Below, one piece after another: positions 1 to 6,407 of a DNA stretch of 26,576 nt. This DNA is from Clostridiales bacterium UBA6386 (GTDB lineage Bacteria > Bacillota > Clostridia > Oscillospirales > Oscillospiraceae): positions 1-26,576 of the forward strand of contig DJQM01000020.1 in assembly GCA_002437585.1 (NCBI GenBank). Reading direction: 5' to 3'. Below the pieces are notes generated by a model. The model saw nothing but the letters and a program-made list of their open reading frames with translations. It was not told the origin of the DNA and did not search any database. The position numbers and the translations under genes are program-made. Numbering within the stretch: position 1 is the first letter of the stretch; the number at the start of each line of letters is the position of its first letter.

Positions 1-479
1 GCGCCGCCCAGACGGCCGCCGCAGGTGACCTTGATGCCCTTGGCACCCAGGCGGGTAGCCTGCTGCATGGCCTTCTTCATGGCCCGGCGGAAGGAGATAC
101 GCTTCTCCAGCTGCTGAGCGATGTTCTCGGCCACCAGCTGCGCGTTCAGGTCAGGAGAGCGAACCTCAATGATGTTCAGGTTCACGCTCTTGCCCAGCTT
201 GGCCTCCATCTCCTTGCGCAGGTTCTCGATCTCGGCACCGGCCTTACCGATGACCACGCCGGGACGGGAGCAGTTGATGTTGATCTTGACCTTGCCGTTG
301 GAACGCTCGATCTCGATCTTAGCTACGCCAGCGGCGTACAGCTTGTTCTTAAGATACTTACGGATGTTGTAATCCTCGACGACCAGGTCGCCCACCTTGT
401 CCTCACGGGCATACCAGCGGGAGTCCCAGTCCTTGATTACACCAACACGCAGTCCATGGGGATTAACTTTCTGTCCCAT
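1..479 (-). CDS. rpsC: 30S ribosomal protein S3 (3' end cut by window edge)
   Basis: uS3 binds the 30S head near the mRNA entry channel. The visible 159 residues start MGQKVNPHGLRVG, the standard S3 N-terminus, and carry the KH domain with the GKAG turn (PGVVIGKAGAEIENLRK). They continue into the C-terminal S3 domain (RRAMKKAMQQATRLGAKGIKV) and stop at the window edge, so about a quarter of the protein is missing. The ATG at 479 follows an AGGAGG at 485-490. The gap to rplV is 13 nt, and this is the last visible gene of the S10 operon. The identification rests on direct resemblance to the family and is essentially certain. Confidence 0.97.
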   Translation of the reverse strand, partial: MGQKVNPHGLRVGVIKDWDSRWYAREDKVGDLVVEDYNIRKYLKNKLYAAGVAKIEIERSNGKVKININCSRPGVVIGKAGAEIENLRKEMEAKLGKSVNLNIIEVRSPDLNAQLVAENIAQQLEKRISFRRAMKKAMQQATRLGAKGIKVTCGGRLGG

Positions 480-492
480 AGCTACCTCCTGA

Positions 493-828
493 TTAAGCCT
501 TCTCGCTCACACCGATGGTGATGTGAGTGGTTCTCTTGTTGATCCGAACGAAACCACGGCGGGAAGCGATGCGGCCGCGCTTCAGAATGGGGCCGGGGTT
601 CGCCACAGCAGTGGAAACATACAGGTTTTCCGTGTCCAAACCGTTGTTGTGCTCAGCGTTGGCAACGGCGCTCTTCAGCAGCTTGGCCATAGGCTCACAG
701 GCTGCCTTGGAGGTCTGGCTCATCAGAGCGGCGGCGGTCTTCACGTCCTTGCCGCGGATCATGTCGCAAACCAGCTTGACCTTACGAGGAGACATACGGA
801 CGAATTTAACATGTGCAAAAACTTCCAT
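493..828 (-). CDS. rplV: 50S ribosomal protein L22
   Basis: uL22 lines the peptide exit tunnel of the large subunit. The sequence has the family core VRMSPRKVKLVCDMIRGKDV near the start and the C-terminal hook region GRIASRRGFVRINKRTTHITIGV. Two ATGs lie in tandem at 831 and 828. I chose 828 because the GGAGG at 836-840 is 7 nt away, against 4 nt for 831, giving 111 residues, the usual length. It lies between rpsS and rpsC in the canonical S10 operon order, 12 nt after the rpsS stop. Confidence 0.96.
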   Translation of the reverse strand: MEVFAHVKFVRMSPRKVKLVCDMIRGKDVKTAAALMSQTSKAACEPMAKLLKSAVANAEHNNGLDTENLYVSTAVANPGPILKRGRIASRRGFVRINKRTTHITIGVSEKA

Positions 829-840
829 CATTCTACCTCC

Positions 841-1119
841 TTACTTGCTGTTCGCGGTCTTGCTGCCGGAGTGACCACGGAAGGTGCGGGTGGGAACGAA
901 CTCACCCAGCTTGTGACCGACCATGTCCTCGGTGATATAGACGGGAACGTGCTTCCGACCGTCGTGGACAGCGATGGTGTGACCGACGAAGGAGGGGAAG
1001 ATGGTGGAAGAACGGGACCAGGTCTTCAGAACCTTCTTGTCACCGGCCTTGTTCAGCTCCTCCACGCGCTTGTACAGCTCAGGAGCTACGAAAGGGCCCT
1101 TCTTGATGCTTCTGCTCAT
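841..1119 (-). CDS. rpsS: 30S ribosomal protein S19
   Basis: uS19 sits in the 30S head and contacts S13 and the A-site finger of the 50S. The 92-aa product begins MSRSIKKGPFV and contains the conserved TWSRSSTIFPSFVGHTIAVHDG and GHKLGEFVPTRTFRGH blocks. The AAGGAGG that serves this gene begins immediately after the rplB stop codon (TAAGGAGG), 7 nt before the ATG, so translation is probably coupled to rplB. Length and position in the operon are standard. Confidence 0.98.
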   Translation of the reverse strand: MSRSIKKGPFVAPELYKRVEELNKAGDKKVLKTWSRSSTIFPSFVGHTIAVHDGRKHVPVYITEDMVGHKLGEFVPTRTFRGHSGSKTANSK

Positions 1120-1131
1120 TTCATTTCCTCC

Positions 1132-1968
1132 TTACTTGCTGTTTCTGCGCTTGACGATGAACTTGTTGGAACGGTTCTTCGTCTTACGAGTCTTGTAACC
1201 CATAGCAGGCTTGCCCCAGGGGGTCACAGGACCGGGACGACCCACAGGCGCGCGGCCCTCGCCACCACCGTGAGGATGGTCGTTGGGGTTCATGACGGAG
1301 CCGCGCACGGTGGGACGGACACCCATGTGACGCTTCCGACCGGCCTTGCCGATGTGCACGTTCTCGTGATCCAGGTTGCCCACCTGACCGATGCAGGCGG
1401 TGCAGTTGGTGCGGACGTAGCGAACCTCACCGGAGGGCAGGCGGATCTGCGCCAGCTCGCCTTCCTTGGCCATCAGCTGAGCGGCGGCGCCGGCAGAACG
1501 GACCAGCTGAGCACCGTGGCCGGGCTGGAGCTCCACATTGTGGATCACGGTACCGACGGGAATGTTGGCGATGGGCAGGCAGTTGCCGGGCTTGATGTCC
1601 GCGTTGGCGGAAGCCAGAACCACGTCGCCAGCCTTCAGGCCGTAAGGAGCCAGGATGTAGGACAGGGTGCTGTCCTCATAGCGGATCAGAGCGATATAAG
1701 CGGAGCGGTTGGGATCGTACTCGATGCGCTGCACGGTGGCGGGCATCTCGGTCTTCAGACGCTTGAAGTCGATCACACGATACTTCCGCTTGTTGCCGCC
1801 GCCGTGATGACGGACGGTGATGTGACCATAGCTGTTGCGACCGGCATGCTTCTTCAGGGTCTCAACCAGGCTACGCTCAGGTTTTGCCTTCTTGTCCACG
1901 CCGTCGAAGCCGGAAACAGTCATGTTGCGGCGGGCGGGGGTGTAAGGCTTAAAAGTCTTAATTGCCAT
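1132..1968 (-). CDS. rplB: 50S ribosomal protein L2
   Basis: uL2 is a primary 23S rRNA-binding protein near the peptidyl transferase centre and bridges to the 30S. The 278-aa product starts MAIKTFKPYTPARRNMTV and contains GRNSYGHITVRHHGGG near the N-terminus. The catalytically important C-terminal loop is present (RGSVMNPNDHPHGGGEGRAPVG). Its length is the bacterial norm. An AAGGAG lies about 10 nt upstream of the ATG. It follows rplW by 27 nt, the widest gap in this part of the operon. Confidence 0.98.
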   Translation of the reverse strand: MAIKTFKPYTPARRNMTVSGFDGVDKKAKPERSLVETLKKHAGRNSYGHITVRHHGGGNKRKYRVIDFKRLKTEMPATVQRIEYDPNRSAYIALIRYEDSTLSYILAPYGLKAGDVVLASANADIKPGNCLPIANIPVGTVIHNVELQPGHGAQLVRSAGAAAQLMAKEGELAQIRLPSGEVRYVRTNCTACIGQVGNLDHENVHIGKAGRKRHMGVRPTVRGSVMNPNDHPHGGGEGRAPVGRPGPVTPWGKPAMGYKTRKTKNRSNKFIVKRRNSK

Positions 1969-1995
1969 GTGCGTTTCTCTCCTTTTTGAGATTGA

Positions 1996-2289
1996 TTAGA
2001 CCATGCCCTCGAAGAACTCGATGGTCTTGGAATCGGCGGTCAGGGTAACGACAGCCTTCTTGTACTCGGCGCGCTTGCCGGCGGGGTAAGCACCGGTGCG
2101 CTTGACCTTGCCCTGCATACGGATGGTGTTGACCTTGGCCACCTTCACACCGAAGGCCTGCTCAACGGCAGCCTTGATCTCGGTCTTGTTGGCGTTGACG
2201 TCCACCATAAAAACGTACTTCTTGTCAGCCACAGCCTCCATGGACTGCTCGGTGATGACAGGTCTTCTGATGATATCGTAAGCGTTCAT
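1996..2289 (-). CDS. rplW: 50S ribosomal protein L23
   Basis: uL23 is at the tunnel exit and is the docking site for trigger factor and SRP. The 97-aa product starts MNAYDIIRRPVITEQSM and has the family segment KYVFMVDVNANKTEIKAAVEQAFGVKVAKVNT, followed by the basic RMQGKVKRTGAYPAGKRAEYKKAVVTL region. Its ATG overlaps the rplD stop codon by one base (TAATG), which suggests coupled translation. Confidence 0.97.
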   Translation of the reverse strand: MNAYDIIRRPVITEQSMEAVADKKYVFMVDVNANKTEIKAAVEQAFGVKVAKVNTIRMQGKVKRTGAYPAGKRAEYKKAVVTLTADSKTIEFFEGMV

Positions 2290-2912
2290 TATGCGAATAC
2301 CTCCTCGATCTTCTGGAGGGCTGCCTTGTCCACAACCAGCTTGTCGGCGTTCAGCACGTCGTAGGTGTTCAGCAGGTTGGCGAAGGTGACCTCGCAGCCG
2401 GAGATGTTGCGGCCGGACTTGACCACATTCCCATCAGCGGCGGCGGTGACGACCAGAGTCTTGGTCTCGCAGCCCACGGCCTTCAGGAACTTGGCGAAGT
2501 CAGCGGTCTTGGGGGCGTCCATCTTGATCTCGTCAATGACGATCACAGCCTGCTCGGCAGCCTTGGCGGACAGCACGCTCTTCAGTGCCAGCCGCTTGGC
2601 CTTCTTGTTCAGACCGAAGCTGTAGGACCGGGGCTTGGGAGCGAACACGATGCCGCCGTGGGTCCACTGGGGAGACCGGGTGGAACCCTGACGAGCCCGA
2701 CCAGTGCCCTTCTGCCGCCAGGGCTTACGGCCGCCGCCGGAAACCTCAGCGCGGGTCAGAGCGGACTGAGTGCCCTGCCGCTTGTTGGCCAGGTGATTCT
2801 TGACTGCGTCGTGAACCGCCGCAGCGTTGGGGGTAATGCCGAAAACTGCTTCGGAGAGTTCGATCTCGCCAACCAGCTTGCCGGACATATCATAAACATT
2901 CGTCTTAAGCAT
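2289..2912 (-). CDS. rplD: 50S ribosomal protein L4
   Basis: uL4 lines the exit tunnel. In gamma-proteobacteria it also represses its own S10 operon; whether it does so here is unknown. The 207-aa product has the conserved extended loop GGGRKPWRQKGTGRARQGSTRSPQWTHGG at about residues 60-88 and a globular domain ending VVDKAALQKIEEVFA. The ATG at 2912 is 19 nt after the rplC stop, preceded by an AGGAG. Length and order are typical. Confidence 0.97.
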   Translation of the reverse strand: MLKTNVYDMSGKLVGEIELSEAVFGITPNAAAVHDAVKNHLANKRQGTQSALTRAEVSGGGRKPWRQKGTGRARQGSTRSPQWTHGGIVFAPKPRSYSFGLNKKAKRLALKSVLSAKAAEQAVIVIDEIKMDAPKTADFAKFLKAVGCETKTLVVTAAADGNVVKSGRNISGCEVTFANLLNTYDVLNADKLVVDKAALQKIEEVFA

Positions 2913-2931
2913 GATTTAAGATCTCCTTTCC

Positions 2932-3651
2932 TTAGCCTCTCGCGGAAGCCTTCTGGGGGTTTCTGCCGGAAGCCTTCTGCGGGTTCTTGCTGATGCCGGT
3001 CTCCACGTTCTTGACCTTGTTGTTCTTGACGGTGTTCCGCAGGTAAACCAGGCCGCCCTTGGGGCCGGGGATGGCGCCGCGGATGACGATCATGTTCAGC
3101 TCCGCGTCCACCTTCACGACCTCCAGGTTCTCGATGGTGACCTGCTCGTTGCCCATCTGACCGGCGCCGATCTTACCGGGGAAGATACGGGACTGGTGAG
3201 AGGACGCGCCCATGGAGCCTGCATGACGGTGGACAGGGCCGCCGCCGTGGGTCATGGGAGTCCGGCCCGCGCCATGACGCTTCACAACGCCCTGGTAGCC
3301 GTGACCCTTGGAAATACCGGTGACATCGATCATGTCTCCGGCGGCGAAGGTGTCGGCCTTCACAACGTCGCCGACATTCATGTCAGCCGCGCCGTCCAGC
3401 TTGAACTCCTTCAGGTGCTTCTTTGCCTCAACGCCGGCCTTCTTCAGGTGGCCGGCCTCAGGCTTGGTCAGCTTGAACGCCTTGATGTCCTCAAAGCCAA
3501 GCTGGACGGCGGTGTAGCCGTCGGTCTCGACGGTCTTCTTCTGAGTGACGGTGCAGGGGCCTGCTTCCACAACGGTAACAGGGATTACCTTGCCGCTCTC
3601 ATCGAAGATCTGGGTCATACCCACTTTTTTGCCGATGATTGCTTTCTGCAT
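2932..3651 (-). CDS. rplC: 50S ribosomal protein L3 with a repeated C-terminal tail
   Basis: uL3 is an early assembly protein that reaches the peptidyl transferase centre. The start at 3651 gives MQKAIIGKKVGMTQIFDESGKVIPVTVVE, the family N-terminus, with AAGGAG just upstream. The longer open frame to 3753 has no fitting start and is rejected. The core motifs GHGYQGVVKRHG and THGGGPVHRHAGSMGASSHQSRIFPGKIGAGQMG are present. At 239 residues it is longer than the usual 205-215. The extra tail ends with two tandem copies of NPQKAS(G/A)R, encoded by near-identical DNA at about 2935-2990. Confidence 0.97.
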   Translation of the reverse strand: MQKAIIGKKVGMTQIFDESGKVIPVTVVEAGPCTVTQKKTVETDGYTAVQLGFEDIKAFKLTKPEAGHLKKAGVEAKKHLKEFKLDGAADMNVGDVVKADTFAAGDMIDVTGISKGHGYQGVVKRHGAGRTPMTHGGGPVHRHAGSMGASSHQSRIFPGKIGAGQMGNEQVTIENLEVVKVDAELNMIVIRGAIPGPKGGLVYLRNTVKNNKVKNVETGISKNPQKASGRNPQKASARG

Positions 3652-3771
3652 GATTGGTTCTCCTTTTTTATAGGTTATTGGTCGGCTTACCGCATTGGGA
3701 CGGTTGCCGACATGACCCGTCCGCCCGATGCCAGACAGTGCGGGCTGCTGCAATTGCGTTGTTACGCGTCA

Positions 3772-4080
3772 TTACAGCTTTATCTCAATCTCAACGCCGG
3801 CGGGCAGATCCAGGCTCATCAGAGCCTCAATGGTCTTCTGGCTGGGGTTGAGGATATCGATCAGTCTCTTGTGGGTTCTGCGCTCGAACTGCTCACGGGA
3901 GTCCTTGTACTTATGGACAGCCCGAAGGATGGTAACAACTTCCTTCTTGGTGGGCAGGGGGATGGGGCCGGAAACCTGGGCGCCGTTGCGCTTGGCGGTC
4001 TCCACGATCTTTGCCGCGCTGGAGTCGATCAGCTGGTGATCATAAGCCTTCAGCCGAATGCGGATCATCTGGTTTGCCAT
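3772..4080 (-). CDS. rpsJ: 30S ribosomal protein S10
   Basis: uS10 (NusE) works in the 30S head and in the NusB-NusE antitermination complex. The 102-aa product, MANQMIRIRLKAYDHQLID, has the conserved GPIPLPTKKEVVTILRAVHKYKDSREQFERRTHKRLIDI and ends in PAGVEIEIKL. AAGGAGG lies 10 nt upstream. It is the first gene of the operon, separated from the promoter at 4384-4356 by a leader of about 270 nt and from rplC by 120 nt. Confidence 0.98.
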   Translation of the reverse strand: MANQMIRIRLKAYDHQLIDSSAAKIVETAKRNGAQVSGPIPLPTKKEVVTILRAVHKYKDSREQFERRTHKRLIDILNPSQKTIEALMSLDLPAGVEIEIKL

Positions 4081-4349
4081 GGTTTGTTTTCCTCCTTGAA
4101 TATCGTACTCAGTTTGCGTAGTGGCTGGGTACGGTCGAACTATCTTGTCCGCGCCGCCGTGCGTATCACTCTAAGCCATGAAAAATGGCCGACCGAGGCC
4201 GACCCATTCCCATAGGCGCAGCGATATACGCAAGCGCGCACAAGGCAGTTCAGCCGCCCGATGACCGGACATACTCCGCAGAAGTTACCGCCTTCCGGCG
4301 CAATCTCCTGCATCATCGCATTGCGCGCGCAGTCTATCCCCACACGCGC
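4081..4349 (-). promoter_or_regulatory. S10 operon 5' leader, structured
   Basis: About 270 nt separate the predicted transcription start near 4349 from the rpsJ ATG, and no gene fits in it. On the minus strand the leader has a perfect 7-bp inverted repeat GCGCAAT/ATTGCGC (4320-4326 with 4298-4304, loop 15 nt). Further down it has a direct repeat of GGTCGGCC around 4188-4206 followed by ATTTTT, which resembles a weak attenuator. The length and structure suggest autogenous control of the operon, but I cannot match it to a named leader family. Confidence 0.45.
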
Positions 4350-4355
4350 CCAATT

Positions 4356-4384
4356 ATGATACCACCTGTCTTCCCATTTGTCAA
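4356..4384 (-). promoter_or_regulatory. S10 operon promoter (SigA type)
   Basis: On the minus strand a perfect -35 TTGACA (4384-4379) is followed by a 17-nt spacer and a -10 TATCAT (4361-4356), five of six consensus bases. Transcription would start near 4349. It begins just past the end of the 69-aa gene (stop at 4403), and no terminator is visible between that gene and this promoter. Confidence 0.8.
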
Positions 4385-4402
4385 GGAAAATTTCAGGAAA
4401 AA

Positions 4403-4612
4403 TCACAAATTTTCTTTGCGCTTTTCGTACAATCTGCGTCTTGTCTTTTTCGCCTTTCCCGGTTTCAGATTCTCGCTCTGCCCTTTCAGCCGGGCATGGT
4501 ATTCGATGTCCCAGCCAGGATACAGCTCCCGCTTCCGGCAAATGGCGGTGCGCAGAATCTTTTCAATTTCGTCCTCGTTGGCGCAAGCAATCGCGGCAAT
4601 CAGCTCTTCCAT
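4403..4612 (-). CDS. Small basic protein of unknown function (69 aa)
   Basis: I do not recognise the function. The product starts MEELIAAIACANEDEIEKIL, an acidic helix-like segment. It continues with RKRELYPGWDIEYHARLKG and ends in a strongly basic tail (KPGKAKKTRRRLYEKRKENL). It is probably real because an AGGAGG lies 5-6 nt before the ATG at 4612. A -10-like TATAAA lies at 4640-4635 inside an inverted repeat. It is divergent from the XRE regulator at 4720 and lies directly upstream of the S10 promoter. The basic tail would suit nucleic acid or ribosome binding, but that is only inference from charge. Confidence 0.65.
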   Translation of the reverse strand: MEELIAAIACANEDEIEKILRTAICRKRELYPGWDIEYHARLKGQSENLKPGKAKKTRRRLYEKRKENL

Positions 4613-4625
4613 GGTTCCCTCCTGT

Positions 4626-4653
4626 GAATAGTGTGTTTATACAGACACTATTC
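4626..4653. promoter_or_regulatory. Candidate operator: perfect 9-bp inverted repeat between divergent genes
   Basis: GAATAGTGT (4626-4634) and ACACTATTC (4645-4653) are perfect reverse complements around a 10-nt centre, in the 107-bp space between the divergent 69-aa gene and the XRE regulator. The centre contains TATAAA on the minus strand (4640-4635), placed as a -10 for the 69-aa gene. The right arm covers the -35 position for a GATAAT at 4672-4677 on the plus strand. A repressor here could block both genes, and the neighbouring XRE protein is the obvious candidate. Confidence 0.5.
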
Positions 4654-4719
4654 CTTGGTTTATTTTACTGCGATAATAGGGAAAAATCAAGGGGAATCTT
4701 TACAAGGGGTGTGGATATT

Positions 4720-4929
4720 ATGATCATTTACGATAGGCTTTGGCAGACCATGAAAGAGCGGGGCGTGACCCAGTACGATCTTTACACCCACCACAATTTC
4801 AACCGCTCCCTCATCAACCGGCTCAAGCACAACCAGAACGTGGAGACAAATACGCTGGAGCGTCTGTGCCGGATTCTGCACTGCCGACTGGAGGATATCG
4901 CCGAGTTCATTGAAGATGCTCACGAATAA
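4720..4929 (+). CDS. Small XRE-family helix-turn-helix regulator
   Basis: This 69-aa protein, MIIYDRLWQTMKERGVTQYDLYTHH, is almost entirely a Cro/C1-type helix-turn-helix, residues about 4-62. Helix 2 is TQYDLYTHH, the recognition helix is NRSLINRLKHN, and NTLERLCRILHCRLEDIAEFI completes the domain, as in stand-alone YozG-like regulators. The ATG at 4720 is chosen because AAGGGG (4704-4709) is 10 nt upstream; an in-frame GTG at 4711 is too close to it. It is one of two plus-strand genes in the window, divergent from the 69-aa gene and followed by a strong terminator. There is no effector domain, so autoregulation is the simplest role. Confidence 0.85.
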   Translation: MIIYDRLWQTMKERGVTQYDLYTHHNFNRSLINRLKHNQNVETNTLERLCRILHCRLEDIAEFIEDAHE

Positions 4930-4932
4930 ATC

Positions 4933-4970
4933 GGGCTGGCGCGATTTTCGCGCCAGCCCTCTTTTCGTTT
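4933..4970 (+). terminator. Intrinsic terminator after the XRE gene, possibly bidirectional
   Basis: A perfect 11-bp stem, GGGCTGGCGCG (4933-4943) and CGCGCCAGCCC (4949-4959), closes an ATTTT loop and is followed by TCTTTTCGTTT. It lies between the convergent stops of the XRE gene (4929) and the anti-sigma gene (4969). In the other direction the T tail is only a weak ATTTATT, so it probably serves mainly the plus strand. Confidence 0.85.
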
Positions 4971-5532
4971 ACCAGGGGCAGTTGTTTTCCTGCTTCCAGC
5001 TTTCCAGCCACTGGGCATCGGTTTTCCCATCCTCGTGAATATTCACCCGGGCGGAGTAGCCGCCGATCCAGTTGTCCGTCTTCAGGTACTCGGCGTAGCC
5101 GTAGCTGTCCAGGGTATCCCCGTTCAGCCCCACCACCCAGCAATGCGTAACCTGCTGCTCATCCTCATATTCATAGGTAAAGCTCTCGGTTTTGGATACC
5201 CGGTCAGTAATGTCCAGGTTCTCTCCGTTGACCACAAAGTACAACCGTCCCTCCCGGAGTTCCACCGGCGACCTCAGATTGTCCGTGTGCACCAAAACCT
5301 CCGACCCGGCATCTGTTTGCCGCACCTCCAGGTTTCCGCCCCAGCCGAAAATCTGCCGGAGGCTGTCGGCAGAGGCAGTCACCGTCAGAAGGCAGATTAC
5401 CGCCGCCAGCAGCACCAGTCTGGCCGCCGCCTTTCCTTTCGGCTTTCTTTTCCCGGCCAGCGCGTCCCAGTCCTCCCCACCGGAAGCGTGGAGCACGGAA
5501 AAGGCCTGCTTGTATTTTTCACGGTTCGTCAT
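4969..5532 (-). CDS. Probable membrane-anchored anti-sigma partner of the ECF sigma factor
   Basis: The 187-aa protein has a short cytoplasmic N-terminus (MTNREKYKQAFSVLHASGGEDWDAL) and a basic stretch KRKPKGK. One hydrophobic segment, about residues 36-54 (ARLVLLAAVICLLTVTASA), is followed by about 130 extracellular residues rich in aromatic and acidic amino acids. The start overlaps the end of the ECF sigma gene by 14 nt, the typical arrangement of a sigma/anti-sigma pair, and that is the main evidence for the role. I see no HxxxCxxC zinc anti-sigma motif and do not recognise the outer domain. It could instead be a secreted or lipid-independent surface protein. Confidence 0.6.
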   Translation of the reverse strand: MTNREKYKQAFSVLHASGGEDWDALAGKRKPKGKAAARLVLLAAVICLLTVTASADSLRQIFGWGGNLEVRQTDAGSEVLVHTDNLRSPVELREGRLYFVVNGENLDITDRVSKTESFTYEYEDEQQVTHCWVVGLNGDTLDSYGYAEYLKTDNWIGGYSARVNIHEDGKTDAQWLESWKQENNCPW

Positions 5533-6004
5533 TGTCCCATTCCTCCTGTAGTTTTTCCCGGAGCATTCCCCTGCCCCGGCTCAGCCGCACCTTGACGTTG
5601 CTTTCCGTCAGATTCAGAACCCTGGCGATCTGTGCCACGGATTCGTCTTCATAATAATGAAGGTGAATCACCAGCCGGTATTTTTCCGGCAGAGCCATCA
5701 CCGCGGCGAACAGCTCCCGGGATTCCCCGGTGGGGAATTCCAGGGTGTCCATGTAGTCCTCCAGCGGCACCGTTTTCCGCCGCCAGAAGGAGCTGCCCGC
5801 GTTTTTCGCGCAGTTGATGGCCACCCGCAGCAGCCAGAAGCGGATATGATCCTCGGATTCAAATTCTTTTGTGCTGACGTGATAGCGCAGCAAGGCTTCC
5901 TGGGCGGCATCCTCCGCATCCGCGGGATTTTTGCAGACCTGGAAGGCCGCCGCGTAGAGCCTGTCCCGGCAGGCTTCCGCCAGTACCTGGGTTTCCATTC
6001 TCAT
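5519..6004 (-). CDS. ECF-type RNA polymerase sigma factor
   Basis: This sigma-70 family extracytoplasmic-function sigma factor has about 161 aa. Region 2 is near the N-terminus (YAAAFQVCKNPADAEDAAQEALLRYH, then FWLLRVAINCAKN). Region 4 is near the end (LPEKYRLVIHLHYYEDESVAQIARVLNLTESNVKVRLSRGRGMLREKL), with a clear helix-turn-helix. ATGs occur at 6010, 6004 and 5998. 6004 is chosen because GAGGG (6016-6012) is 7 nt away. It overlaps the membrane protein downstream, as expected for a cognate anti-sigma factor. A possible self-recognised promoter and an 18-bp palindrome lie upstream. The stress it senses is unknown. Confidence 0.92.
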   Translation of the reverse strand: MRMETQVLAEACRDRLYAAAFQVCKNPADAEDAAQEALLRYHVSTKEFESEDHIRFWLLRVAINCAKNAGSSFWRRKTVPLEDYMDTLEFPTGESRELFAAVMALPEKYRLVIHLHYYEDESVAQIARVLNLTESNVKVRLSRGRGMLREKLQEEWDNDEP

Positions 6005-6040
6005 GGGCATTCCCTCTTTCTGTTTGGGACATGTTGTTTT

Positions 6041-6058
6041 TCTGAAAGGCCTTTCAGA
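6041..6058. promoter_or_regulatory. Perfect 18-bp palindrome upstream of the ECF sigma gene
   Basis: TCTGAAAGGCCTTTCAGA is its own reverse complement, with no loop, 37 bp upstream of the chosen sigma start. A loopless palindrome with no T run fits a dimeric regulator site better than a terminator. Confidence 0.4.
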
Positions 6059-6090
6059 TAGAATACCATTGGGCAGGCCGAAAGGTTACA
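6057..6090 (-). promoter_or_regulatory. Possible ECF-type autoregulatory promoter
   Basis: On the minus strand TGTAACCTTT (from 6090) resembles the TGAAACCTTT -35 motif of Bacillus ECF sigma factors. A TATTCTATC block follows at 6065-6057. The usual CGTC -10 is not at the expected distance, so this is tentative. Confidence 0.3.
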
Positions 6091-6154
6091 AAAGCTCCTT
6101 AAAAAGCAACGCACATATTCATCCAGGCCATAAGCTCTTCACCCCACTTATCGG

Positions 6155-6365
6155 CTCGCAAAAGCTTTCGGTGCAGGTTCCTCCGGAGGCAATGTTCTTG
6201 TCCCGGCAAGAACATTGAGAAGAAGCCGGCTCAAGGGGTGCTGCCGAAAAGCCGCCCCCTTGAGAATCCCCCGGCCGCATCGCCGGAAGCGCAAAAGAAT
6301 GTTTCGGATTGCTATGGGTAGTTCTATCGAAAGCGCTCGGAAGAATTGGGTGTTTCTTTGACACA
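6155..6365 (-). repeat. Dispersed structured repeat, copy A
   Basis: This element of about 200 bp recurs at about 22465-22678. The core 6191-6290 aligns without gaps to 22505-22604 with 7 mismatches in 100. It contains three inverted repeats. The first is AATGTTCTTG/CAAGAACATT (6191-6200, 6207-6216). The second is CTCAAGGGG/CCCCTTGAG (6230-6238, 6256-6264). The third is CCGGC/GCCGG (6271-6275, 6282-6286). In the first stem copy B has a paired substitution that keeps the pairing. It fills most of the 403-bp gap between the sigma gene and rsgA, just beyond the rsgA terminator. I see no credible gene inside. The orientation is given relative to the flanking minus-strand genes and is otherwise arbitrary. 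Confidence 0.85.
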
Positions 6366-6400
6366 TTGAAAAGCCCGCCGCGTTTTTCGCGGCGGGCTTT
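6366..6400 (-). terminator. Intrinsic terminator after rsgA (end of the cdaA-rsgA run)
   Basis: On the minus strand a perfect 13-bp stem AAAGCCCGCCGCG/CGCGGCGGGCTTT (6400-6388 with 6382-6370, loop AAAAA) ends in TTTTC. It starts 8 bp past the rsgA stop and is the first convincing terminator after the cdaA promoter. Confidence 0.85.
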
Positions 6401-6407
6401 CAGCGTG

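Noticed and set aside
523..1989. Long plus-strand open frame of 488 codons across rplV-rpsS-rplB
   Set aside because: It is antisense to three certain ribosomal protein genes, has no ribosome site, and its low-complexity composition reflects GC-rich codon use on the other strand.
3652..3753. Upstream extension of rplC by 34 codons
   Set aside because: The family N-terminus MQKAIIGKK and the AAGGAG site place the start at 3651.
3652..3771. Possible regulatory hairpin between rpsJ and rplC
   Set aside because: Only short stems (about 5 bp) such as GACGG/CCGTC; not convincing as a terminator or leader.
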